Shown here in pieces: positions 30,651 to 41,500 of a stretch of DNA of 64,000 bases; the first letter of the stretch is position 1; each line of letters starts with the position of its first letter. Origin of the DNA: Rhynchospora pubera (Eukaryota > Streptophyta > Magnoliopsida > Poales > Cyperaceae); NCBI GenBank assembly GCA_028095005.1, contig CM051460.1, forward strand, positions 22,367,501 to 22,431,500. Reading direction: 5' to 3'. The position numbers were made by a program, and so were the translations under genes. The notes under the pieces are model-generated. The model saw nothing but the letters and a program-made list of their open reading frames with translations. It was not told the DNA's origin and did not search any database.

Positions 30651-33101
30651 CGACGGCAGTGCCAAATCTAACAAACAAACGGAAGAACAAAATAAAATCA
30701 TGGTTTTAGTCACAATTTCAATGTAAAGTCTGGTAAAAATATCGATATAAATATGAGATATCGAAGACCCATAACACCATAAGTTTGTCCTAGTATATTT
30801 AATCCGGTTGTCTGCGTGCATTTAGTCTACTAGCAACAGAGCTCATTCAATATGTAGGCAGACTCTAATTATTTGACGTAGATATATTGTTCATTTTCTT
30901 TACTACCAGCAGTGCCCGCTCAATGTGCAGGCGGACTGATATTTTATAATACTCAACCTATATTAGTTATTTAATTTAATTAGCCTACGATTTCTTACAT
31001 TTTATATTCCTAATATTTGTTATGGTGTATTTTCATATCTCTAGACCTTATTTACACTTTCGCAAAATTAACTGATTCTAACAATTTCAATTGAACCGCT
31101 GTACAATACTTGATCAAGTTCATGGTAACACATGTATTCTATTACACCATCTTAAGCAAGCTATTCCACCTGAGTTCTTTCATTTCACTATTCATTTCTT
31201 CACAAACCAGACATGTAGTATATGTCCTTTATTAAAACATACATTGTAAAATTAAGATACTCGAATCTTTGCCCACCCAAATGTGTGGGCAAAATTAGTT
31301 TAAAATTCTAAGAAACTAAAAAATTATCAAAATAGAATTTATGGCCATTTTTTTTGTAATGTATATAATGAAAAAGTTTTGCAGATCACCTAAATTTGCA
31401 AAGCAGATTGTCTCCTTATTTATATTATTTGATTTTGTCTTTTTTTGCATTAATTGAGATTGACCAAAAATATATATTAATGAGATGTAAAAAAAATTGT
31501 ATTAATGTTATTTTCATTGCAACTCCCAACAATCTTTTCATTCTAAGCGAATAGCTTAAACTTTTCATTATGGGATTAAATCTACACCATTGATCTAATT
31601 AGATTTTAATAATCCATGAACCATATTATTTATAACTAAAGATTAGATACATCTTTGGAGTCAAAATTTAATAGATACTTGATAGACTTTTGGATTAAAG
31701 GAAAATTTTTTCTGTACCCCTCAGAACTATAAAAATGGAAGATTTGCCCTCCGAAAGACCGAAAGTAAAATTTTCTAATTTTGTCCCTCTAAATTTTGAA
31801 CGGCTTCTATATTTACCCTCTGACCATATTTTATGTCATAAATATTTATTAAATAATAAAAAAATATATACATGACCATTGTACCCCTGTTCGATTCCAA
31901 CCCATTAGTCGAGCTGAGTATACTGATCGATCCATACGAACCCAATCGCAATTGAATCTAACACTTTCTTCTCTCTCGCTCACAAACCCAATCGCAAACC
32001 AAGAAAACCCAATTGAACCCTCCTCTCGCTGACGAACCCTAGATCCAGTTTCCATTTCTTCATCTCGCACCAACCCCATCGCAGCCTCCGTCTTCTTCAT
32101 CTCGAACCACCTCCGTTGCCTTGCGACTGTCTGATCTACCCCACTCCAGCAGATCCGTAGAGGGCTGTCGTTAAATGCGTTCCGTCGCCTTGCGACTGTC
32201 TGATCCCCTTTGCACGACATCTCCCATTATCTCTGCCCTGGGTCGTCTTTTTTTTTTTTCTTTTTCAATCCACTTCTCTTTGAGGTTGTGATCGGCTAAT
32301 TTGCTGAGCTTAATTCATATGCAAATAACTTTTGTCTACTTAATTCATATGCAATCACTAGAAATTTCATGATTTCACCACATACTCTGACATTAACTGT
32401 TGCAATTGGAAACCATACTTTGATATTCACTGGAAACTAGATTGTGGTTTAAGTTTTAATTCATGTACTTAATTCATGGATAAACTTTTTAAAAATCACT
32501 GTTGCAACGTCTAATTTTTCTGTTATAACAAAACCTGTCAACCTTTTTTTTGTCAATAATCAAATTGAACTAGCTGGGACCCATTGTCTTATGGTCAGGA
32601 TTCAAGGAGTTGTTGGATATAATTGCTGGTCTTACTGCTGACATTCAAGGAATCAAATTAGTAGATAGTTACTGCTATTGTTGGATATAAGTGCACAATT
32701 ACTGGTCATTTTAACCGGTGAAAATTACTGCTCATTTTTTATTTTTTTTTCCCCTTGTAGGATGAAGAAATCGATATTGCATTTACGCTAGGTATATAAT
32801 TGATGCTGTATTTTGGAAATAATTTGATATTGTGGTGTAATTTTTTGGAAACCATCCACTGTTATGTAATTGGTGCTATCCACTTCTGTAATAGTTAACA
32901 AGGGAATAATTGTGTACCTTTTTTGCTATATCATATATGTTGTGAAATTTTCTTTAATTAACCTGATTGTAAAGTGTGTAAATGATTGATTGTGGAATAT
33001 CTTTTGTATCAGCCTATCTAAAAGAGTGACGATCCAGCCCTTACTAATTTATCACCTTATCCAGCCCTTGCTAATTTACCTAACAAACAAGTACACGTCA
33101 C
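30651..33101. other. AT-rich DNA without recognisable genes
   Basis: I see no gene. A short hairpin (TTTGCCCAC..GTGGGCAAA, 31268-31293) and a CT-rich block (31950-32220) with a minus-strand open frame are present but unsupported as features. CTGTACCCCTC..TTTGCCCTCCGAAAG near 31715-31760 resembles the opening of foldback elements such as that at 52732, without a visible partner arm. Confidence 0.4.
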
Positions 33102-33282
33102 CAGGGGCGGATCTACCACCGGGGCGGGTGGGGCTAGAGCCCCACCTCACGCCGTCGAGCCCTTGGAGCCCCCCTTTAGCCCCAGCTAATTTTTGCTGCC
33201 ATTGGAGTACTCGAAAGTGGGGCTGAAGACTTAAACAGAAGTTGTCAGACCCACCTAGATATTTTTTCTAGATCCGCCACTG
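33102..33282. mobile_element. hAT MITE, 181 bp
   Basis: Ends CAGGGGCGGATCTA and TAGATCCGCCACTG form terminal inverted repeats. Flanks CACGTCAC (33094-33101) and TACGTCAC (33283-33290) match at 7 of 8, as for a hAT target duplication. The interior is GC-rich (GAGCCCC repeats). It lies just downstream of the PP4R3-like gene. Confidence 0.85.
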
Positions 33283-33489
33283 TACGTCACGGTGGGAACA
33301 TCAACATATAATACAACAGATGTACCTCCATACATAACAAATAAGTACATGGTACATGTCTGTCATGGTGGAGCCACGACGAAAGCATCTAACTTGCAAT
33401 TACATACCCTCAAGATATATGGGGTTTGAGACTCTTAAAATTTATGTTTAACATAGCATAACTAGCATATCTGCTCCCCATTCGCACCA

Positions 33490-34480
33490 TCAGTCATCCT
33501 TTTCTTTCCCATAAGTAAACATCGTTTGGAATGAGGGAAAAAGTGAGCTCCAATAATCCTTGAAACAGCCTTGTTTTGCATAGTTCTCAGTATTTTCCCC
33601 GATATCCTCGAAGTACTGAATAAAAATTGGTTTTTGATTAAGTGAGGTTTTTGATTTCGCTCCCCAGTAAAATAAATTGAATATTGGGATACTTAACAAG
33701 ATTTTAGAAATGTGATGTCCAACTATCAAGCAGGAACACAAATTAAGTTGAAGACTGCTGACCTGCTTGTATCTGAAATTTAGGGCCTGCTGAATGCTCT
33801 GGAAGCACCATTTATGAGTCACAAGCATCTCTGAGAATTTCTCCACCAAGTAAATCACGAGAACTTTCACATCCTCCTGATAGAAAATATACAAATGTAA
33901 TTCTAGCCCAATTATGTTATTGTATATACTTTTTTGTCAATTGATTTGACAGGTGCCCCAGGTCTATTTAAAGATCAAATATACAAAGATACTATGAAAC
34001 TCGAGAATTTATAAATTCTGTTATTAGGCATAAAACTGGTAAAATTCAGCCTAAGCAAGGTTGATGAGTACAAAATACACATGAATTTAAAAAATGGTTG
34101 CCAGTTTATCCTGTGGCAAAGTTTGAATAACTGCGAGTGAAAATATAACCCACATTTACACATAATATTTAAAGAGATATTCGACTGTATATAAGTGAAG
34201 ACTTATTTTGTTGCCTTGCCCCTAGTTGAGCAATTGAGTGTCTTACAGTTATTTAATTAGCCATTTATCAGTTCGTTGAAGTAGTTTTCATTGTTGATCT
34301 CACATTCTTCGCAATACTTACCAAGCTATACAAGGAAAGAAAACACAGTACTTTGGTTATGTGCTCGAATAACTCCAGAACATAACTGCGAATCACTTGG
34401 TAGCCTTTTCCAACTTTACAGATCTCAATTATGGCTGCCAATAAATTCTTCTTAGCAATAAGGCGAAGATGATGCTCATC
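33490..34480 (-). pseudogene. PP4R3-like terminal exons
   Basis: 34352-34480 (LRLIAKKNLLAAIIEICKVG, SYVLELFEHITK), 33763-33876 (EDVKVLVIYLVEKFSEML, IQQALNFRYKQ) and 33490-33615 (YFEDIGENTENYAKQG.. ending KEKDD then TGA). They match the later helical repeats of SMEK (YNLLNSAxLELFEFIxxE..). The acidic and basic C-terminal tail of normal family members is lacking. About 200 or more residues expected between the exon ending at 35070 and the one starting at 34480 are not present. Confidence 0.75.
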
Positions 34481-34711
34481 CTGGAAATAGTTTGAGCAAA
34501 ACAGTTAAACAGAGAGAAGGAGATTTATTTACTAAATACCAAGGTAATTTAATCAAGATGTTAGCTGGCAATTTATTCCAAAACATTTCAACAGAGCGAC
34601 TAAAAGTGCTTATTGATACCATTTCAGAGCTCAAAGAATTATTATTTATACATACTGCATAGCATGTAGCCAAAGAAATCAACAACAAAAAAACAGATCA
34701 TTCGGTGCAGC

Positions 34712-34993
34712 CAGTGGCGAAGCCAGGATTGAAGAATGACGGGGGCCAAAATCTGACTAATGAAATTGAGAACTAAGAAAATTACAAGTTTAAGTATTAA
34801 TTATCTAAAATAATACTAGCAACAATTAATTTTTCTTAACCAAAATATCATTGAGCATAATATTTTGAGTCTAGAGGAGGCCCATGAAGTTTAACTATAT
34901 AAATTATCTTAATAAATTAATATATGATTAGGAAATATTCTAATTATTAGGGGGGGCCTGGCCCTTGCCAGTGCCCCTCTGTCTTCGCCACTG
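34712..34993. mobile_element. hAT MITE, 282 bp, in a PP4R3-like intron
   Basis: Ends CAGTGGCGAAG and CTTCGCCACTG are perfect 11-bp inverted repeats. The 8-bp repeat GGTGCAGC flanks it (34704-34711 and 34994-35001). It lies in the intron where several SMEK exons are missing. The interior includes GGGGGGGCCTGGCCC. Confidence 0.92.
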
Positions 34994-35069
34994 GGTGCAG
35001 CACCACTGCACCGGACATGTACTACCAATGAAAACACAAAATTATAGGCACAAGAGAAGAAAAACAAAC

Positions 35070-35998
35070 ATTCTGGGAGATCATGGCATGCATGGCTTCA
35101 AAAATGATGTCCAATATGCCTCCATTAACAAGATCCCTGGTAGAAAAACACTTCAATTTTTTTTCTAATAATCTACTATAAATTTACAGAAGTAGAAAAA
35201 AAAAATTAGCATTACAATTTTTCAGCAGTCATTACTAAAGATAGGGGATCAGGTAGCAAGCACCAATTGGTGCAGAAAGAACATATCATTCAAGGGGAAA
35301 CCATACTGTGATAAATATTCTTCTTATTTTTTAGAAGAGGGGAATTACCTCAGAAAAGCTGAATCTTCTATATTCAAGATATTTTTTCTGCCACTGATCG
35401 TCAAAAGATCACACGAGAAAAAAACCTGTAACAAGAAATCAGATTTGGAGTGTAGTGGGGGGTGAGCATTACCAATAAGGAACAGATAACATCTTAACAT
35501 AACTAAAAGAATACAAATATCAAATCAGAGATGAACGGTAGAAGTAAGTTACAACATGACCTGTGTCCCATGTCTTACCAGATCAACCTTAGAACTAGGG
35601 GATATACAATCTGCTTTCAACCTAGCAAACAGCTCCTGGGCGAAACATGAATCAGCTTCCAGCAACCAAAGTACCTAAAAGAAGAAAAACGCCATTAAAA
35701 AATGTACAGCAATAATAACTTGAAGGGAAGGTCTAATGGTAGTAGACCTAACCATGGTTTGTTTGGTATGTGCATATAACTTGAGGCTGGCAACTGTAAC
35801 TTCATCCAAGCACAGCACCTTCAAATCCTATATTTTATGCAAGTTCCATTATAAGCACTAATTAGTCACAGAAATAAGAAAATCACCGAAGATAAGAACA
35901 AATTGGGAGAAAGATTTAAACCAGGGTAATGAAAGCTCCATTTGCCTGGTGGAGATGTGTAAAAACTGAATTGTTTCCCACAGGAAGTGCCTGGAAGA

Positions 35999-36080
<82 letters not shown>

Positions 36081-36223
36081 GTAGTAGTAACAATAACAAT
36101 AACCACAACAACAAACAACAATAAAAGGAGGAGGAGAAATTACCCCCCTGAAAATGATATGCTTTTTGACATCATTTTCGTACAAAATACGATGATTCTC
36201 TTGCTTAGGGTTCTCAGGGTTGT
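35070..36223 (-). pseudogene. PP4R3-like exons, central SMK-1 region
   Basis: Six exons: 36144-36223 (YNPENPKQENHRILYEND), 35922-35990 (ALPVGNNSVFTHLHQANGAF), 35753-35827 (LKVLCLDEVTVASLKLYAH), 35579-35674 (DSCFAQELFARLKADCISP), 35349-35425 (weakest match) and 35070-35136 (RDLVNGGILDIIFEAMHAM). The HxxF(R/K)EALP, VxASLK, FAQELFARL and RDLxNxGIxDIIxEA blocks are specific to SMEK proteins and decide the identification. Confidence 0.8.
35998..36067. repeat. (TAA)n microsatellite
   Basis: About 23 perfect TAA units followed by degenerate TAG/TAA repeats. It occupies much of a small PP4R3-like intron (35991-36143) and is probably highly polymorphic. Confidence 0.97.
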
Positions 36224-36412
36224 CTGTCCCAAAGAAAATTTCACATGTAAAAATCATAAATACAGAAGGAATGTTACAAAACTAGCATAAAAAGTTATCA
36301 TCATATCACCACTTCATGTATGCCACTTCAAAGATAAATCGCCCCCTCCCCATCTGAGTTTATGTTTGCTTATGTTAAAAAAAAATACAAAATACAAAGA
36401 GTGAAGAAAAAC

Positions 36413-36879
36413 ATGGATGCGGATCCTCAGCAGTCCTTTAAAAGGACTGTTTGGAACAACCATTTTTTTAAAACATTTAAAAGTTTTAATATTCAAATGC
36501 TGAATTCAAATTTTAAAATTTTAAAATTTTTAAAATTTAAACATTTTTTAAAAGGACTGTTTGGACTGCGATGCATTTTCATATAAGTTTTATGAAATTT
36601 GGAGTTGATTTCATATTTGATTAAGAGGCCAAATTATGAATATATTAGAATTAATCAGTGATAGTTAACCAGATTCGTTTATTTGTTGACCACTTGATCT
36701 AGTATCAAATCAACTCAAAATTTCATAAAAAGTTATATGAAAATGCATCGCCCATAAAATTGAACAAGATCAACACTTTGGATTCAGCATTTGAATTTAA
36801 AATTTTTTAAATATTTTAAAAAAAGAATGACTGTTCCAAACCGTCCTTTTAAAGGACTGTTTGAGGATTTGCGTCCACG
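36413..36879. mobile_element. Foldback MITE in a PP4R3-like intron
   Basis: Inverted arms: left GGATGCGGATCCTCA..AGTCCTTT and right AAAGGACTGTTTGAGGATTTGCGTCC, continuing into complementary GGAACA/TGTTCC and GATTCAGCATTTGAA blocks. The GGACTGTTTGGA motif recurs internally (36441 and 36552). Its right end lies 10 bp from the donor of exon 36889-36966. The target duplication is uncertain. Confidence 0.7.
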
Positions 36880-36888
36880 AAAACATAC

Positions 36889-37715
36889 ATTCAAGAGCAC
36901 CAATAGTATCCCATAAAATTTCATCAGAGAACATCTGATCAAAGACTGAATGATTGCCAAGTAAGACTGCAAAATCAAAAAGAAAGAAATTCATCATGTA
37001 AGTTTGGGATACAAGTCCAGTATGTACACAGCCACTGTATTCCAGCCAACATTCTGGTCTAATAAAAAAAATATATAATTAAGCATCACTTGGGAAGAAA
37101 GACTATAAATTGAGAATAGTTACACAGAGGAAAATACTCACTAATACCCCTGACCAATTGATAAATCAGGTGAAGCCCGTCAATATTCGCCGACTCTTCC
37201 AAGGTTCTAAACAGACCCGACAGCTTAGGGAAAAATTCAATCTGTGCCAGGTTTTAATTTATAAATATCAAAAGTACAGCTACCAAGTAAAAAAAATCTA
37301 AGAAGATGATGCGGAGCAAGATGCTGAAGCATACTTGTTCCAGGTTGACAAAATGAAGAAAGGGCGCTTACATAAAACATAAAGGAAAATTTGATTAAGT
37401 TCTTTAGATAGCAGTTATTCATTTAGCAGTTTTTCTTTTCAGTAATTTTAGTGGCAGTTATTCTCTTTCTTTGTTGGTGTAAACTGAACCTACTCTTTCC
37501 ATTGAGGATGTATCTTCTGTAGATTATTGAAATATTAGAAACTTCTTTTCTTGTTTCTATTTTTACTGAGTGAAAACAGTTTACCCTACTCCCTGCATCA
37601 GAAGAGAGCGTGCAAAAAGGGGGGGAAAAAAGCAAAGTGAGCATATGAAACTTACGTCTTGCACTATTAATTTAGCTATGCGCCTTTTATCTAAAAATTT
37701 GCACTCCAAAATCAT
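36889..37715 (-). pseudogene. PP4R3-like exons, start of SMK-1 helical repeats
   Basis: 37656-37715 encodes LECKFLDKRRIAKLIVQD, 37148-37241 encodes FPKLSGLFRTLEESANIDGL then HLIYQLVRG, and 36889-36966 encodes VLLGNHSVFDQMFSDEILWD then TIGALE. The triplet of blocks (FxxLxxLF, NxDGLHxIxxLV, IFxxMFSDE) is the recognisable core of the SMK-1 region. All borders are GT-AG, phases 0, 1, 1. Confidence 0.78.
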
Positions 37716-37947
37716 CTGAAAATTTACATTGAACAAAAAACACAGTAACATGCCTAGACATCAACAGAGTTATCATAAAAAGTTCATGTTGAAAAGAGAA
37801 GTTCTAGCTTTCGCAATTGTATGTGTGTGTGTATGAATGATCCCAATTGTACATTTAAAGAGTTTTAACATAGAAGCCTTTGTAAAATAGAATCAAAATC
37901 AAGATAACACTTTGTATATGTTCAGTTATCATGTAAATTGGTTAGCA

Positions 37948-38156
37948 TGTGGTCTAGTAGCTCAGGTGGTAAGAGTACTTGGCTCTCTTCTAAGAGGTCC
38001 AGGGTTCAAGCCCACGTGCTTGCGATAGGCTTGGCGAGCCAGCGTAAAAACTCAGCCATATATACAAGAAATGTCCAGCGTCGGGGTGTCATTTCTAGCC
38101 TACCCCAACTTGTTTGGGACAAAAGGCTCTGACTTTAAGGGCCGAGCCATTTATTC
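37948..38156 (+). mobile_element. Au-like tRNA-derived SINE
   Basis: The head looks like a tRNA: box A TAGCTCAGGTGGTAAGAGTA and box B GGGTTCAAGCC. The 3' half has CCCCAACTTGTTTGGGAC and AAAGGCT, the signature of the widespread plant Au SINE. The tail is TTATTCTTATTGTTGG. It is in the intron left of the split PP4R3-like exon. A fragment of the same family is at 44296-44340. Confidence 0.8.
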
Positions 38157-38215
38157 TTATTGTTGGTATTAATACTTATTGATGCAGATGCAATTAGATC
38201 ATTTAGTTGTCAAAC

Positions 38216-38237
38216 CTTCAAAAGTAGTGGAAGACTG
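38216..38237 (-). pseudogene. PP4R3-like exon split by copia, 3' part
   Basis: The last 22 nt of the exon (SLPLLLK region) end in AAG|GTTTGA. The first five bases read on the minus strand are the GACTG/CAGTC target duplication of the copia element. The frame agrees with the part at 43371-43424. Confidence 0.82.
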
Positions 38238-38574
38238 TGACAGAATTTGAACAGACAGAAAATAAGAACTTGATCTGAGGAATTGTAATTTTTTGTATTA
38301 TCAAAAGTTGTCTTACAATTGTTAATATGCTGCCATATATATCCTTTGCCTATACAAAAACTATGGAAACCAATGTAAATTACAGTGTTTCTAAAAAGCA
38401 AACTATTTCCTAATCTATACAAGGAAATAACCTGAAATACATCATGGTAATATCCTGTATGCTAAATATCCAAAAACTTCCAATTCTGATGCGTGTGAAT
38501 AACAGAAGAGAATTACATTAGTATATCGATACCTATAAAGCATATCTGTTCCGATATACTAACATATCTTGACA
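38238..38574 (-). repeat. 3' LTR of the young copia element
   Basis: 337 bp. On the element's strand it runs TGTCAAGATATG...AAATTCTGTCA. It differs from the 5' LTR at about 38291 (T versus C) and about 38321 (A versus C). Confidence 0.95.
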
Positions 38575-38588
38575 TCCCCCCTCAAATT
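38575..38588 (-). promoter_or_regulatory. Polypurine tract of the young copia element
   Basis: On the minus strand TTGAGGGGGGGA directly precedes the 3' LTR. It overlaps the stop codon region of the polyprotein. Confidence 0.88.
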
Positions 38589-41500
38589 GATGATGGTGTA
38601 GAAGCCAGCATCAATTTGCTTATCAAGAAGTTATGACGTGCCACTGTCAAGGCCTTTGTAAAAATGTCAGCTGTCTGAAGGTTAGAGGAGACATGAGGTA
38701 AAGTGACAAGATTTCGTTCAACAGCATCTCGAATGTAATGACAATCAACCTCTATATGCTTGGTCCTCTCATGAAAAACCGGATCATTTGAAATGTGAAT
38801 GGCACTAAGATTATCAGCATGAAGAGAAGTAGGACCTATTTGTAGAACATTAAGATCTTCAAGAAGACCCCTAAGCCAAACGATTTCAGAACAAGCAGAG
38901 GACATAGCACGATACTCAGCTTCTGTAGAGGACTTAGAGACTCGATCTTGCTTTTTGCACTTCCAGGACACAAGGGCACTTCCTAGAAAGACACACCAGC
39001 CACTAGTTGATTTTCGAGTATTTGGACAGCCAGCCCAATCAGCATCAGCATATGCTGATAATTTCAGATCATTGATGGCAGGAAAAAATAGTCCACGATG
39101 AGGTGTACCTTTGAGATATCTAATGATGCGATGAACAGCCGCCAAATGCAAATGACGAGGCGCAGTCATGAATTGACTAACCACATTTACAGCAAAAGAA
39201 ATACCTGGCCGGGAAATGGTCAAATATATCAAATTGCCAACTAAACTCCGATACAAGGTAGGATCATCCAGTAACTCACCATCATCTTTAAGTAGTTTGA
39301 GATTAATCTCCATAGGTGTATTGGCTGAATGAGAAAACTGAAGATTGGCTCGAGCAATGATATCATTCAAATATTTGTGCTGGTTTACAAACAAACCTTG
39401 TGGTGTATGATGAATTTCTAGACCCAAGAAATATTGTGATGTACCTAAGTCCTTCATTTGAAAGGAATTGGTCAATGCACACCGAAGTCGATTGATACCT
39501 TGCAAGTCACTACCTGTGATCAATATATCATCCACATATATAAGAGCCAAAGCAATGCCACTTGATGATTTAGAGATAAACAAGGAAGGATCATAACGGC
39601 TCTGTGTAAAACCGGCAGACAACACTATTGCTTTAAACGTGCGAAACCATGCACGTGGAGCCTGCTTGAGTCCATACAAAGATCTCTTCAGCCGACAGAC
39701 CTTATGTGGAGGAGAATGAGGTAAACCAGGAGGAGGTTTCATGTAAATTATCTCATTTAAATCACCATGAAGAAAGGCATTTTTTACATCCATCTGTGCA
39801 ATCGACCATTTATGAGCTGCAGCCAAGGCTAAGACAACGCGAACTGTAGTCATCTTCGCGACCGGAGCAAAAGTTTGGAGGTAATCGATGTCGTATGCTT
39901 GACGATAGCCCAGAGCTACAAGACGAGCTTTGTACCGATCAAGTTTGCCATCAGATTTTAGTTTGATTGTGTAGACCCACTTACACCCAATCGGTTTCAC
40001 ATCTTTTGGACAGTCAACCAAATCCCAAGTATCATTGTGAATTAAAGCATCTAGTTCAGTTTGCATAGCAACTCTCCAATCATTATGTTGTATAGCCTCA
40101 GCAAAGGAGTTAGGAACAGTCAAAGAAGCAAGAGCAGAAAAGAAACCGTACCGGTCTGGTGGTCGATGAGAACGCAAAGATCGACGAACCAAGGAACCAT
40201 GTGGAGGCAGTTGCTGCTGATCAATTGAAGCAGAGGGCAAGGCAGGATCGACAAGTGCATAATCAGTAGAAACCATATCAGAAGAGACAACTTGAGGAAC
40301 GAACTCAAGTGCGGTACCCGAGTCAATATCCTGGATTTCCAAATCAGATGCAGTACCTGATTCTGATGCGGAGATATGCGATGGGGAACCAGGAGTGCTT
40401 TCAGAGGAAGGTGTTGCATGAACCAGCTCTTGAGAAGAAGGCACAGGATGAGGCATAACCGGAGAATTTCTTTTCCGTTGTCTGACATAAACCAAACCTT
40501 TGAACCGAACAGAAGAAGGCGAAGGAGAAGGGGACTCAGGATGCGGCTGAAAAAGATGTAAGATAGAGCGAGAAATTTTTGGAGACAAGGAACTACAATG
40601 AAGATAATAAAACATGGTTTCAAGAAATACAACATTACGAGAGATACGAATTTTTTTTGAATGAGGATCATAACACCTGAAACCTTTTTGACCAATAGAA
40701 TATCCTAAAAAAACACATTGAGCTGATTGAGAAGAAAGTTTATTGCGTTCAGAAGGAGGAAGATGAACATAACAAAGACAACCAAAGGTACGCAACATAT
40801 CATAATTAGGGTGTTTATTATATAATAAAAAATAGGGAGACTGATCTTGTAAATTTTTGGAGACTTGACGATTAATGAGATAAACAGATGTACGAATAGC
40901 TTCATCCCAAAAGGTAGAGGGAACAACAGCTTCCAAAAGAAGAGAACGACACGTGTCAAGAATGTGTCTGTTTTTCCGTTCAGCGACGCCATTTTGTTGA
41001 GGCGTACCAGGACAAGATTTTTCATGAAATATACCTTTTTCCAACAAATAATTCTGAAAAGAAAGAGAAGTATATTCACCGCCAGAATCAGAACGAAGGG
41101 TTTGAATATCCATATGAAATTGAGTTTTAACCATAGCAACAAAATATTGAAAAGTCTGAAGAACATCTGATTTTCTTTTTAGCAAATAAACCCATGTAAA
41201 TCTTGTGAAATCATCAATGAAAAGTACAAAATACCTATAACCAGAAGAAGAAATGATTGGGGACGGACCCCATACATCTGAATGAATAAGTTGAAAAGGA
41301 TGAGTAGTCATCGTGGTACTGATAGGGAAAGGAAGAACCTTACTTTTACTCAAAGAACAAGTGGAACAGTGACTAGGAGAAAGATGTTTATTTGAAACTA
41401 AACCTTTGTCAAACATAAAAGATAAACAACGAGAATTTAAATGTCCTAATCTACGATGCCATAACAACCAAGAATCAACAGTAGAAGACGCAACAAAAGC

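Noticed and set aside
31268..31293. Possible Helitron 3' hairpin (TTTGCCCAC..GTGGGCAAA)
   Set aside because: No CTRR end at the proper distance, no 5' TC end and no Rep/helicase sequence nearby.
31849..32220. 123-codon minus-strand frame
   Set aside because: No recognisable domain. The composition follows a CT-rich tract and there is no splice or promoter support.
35858..36121. Poly-Ile/Leu open frames
   Set aside because: Produced by the (TAA)n microsatellite in a PP4R3-like intron.
37948..38020. tRNA gene
   Set aside because: The A and B boxes belong to the head of a SINE. The body that follows is SINE-specific and no cloverleaf acceptor stem closes.
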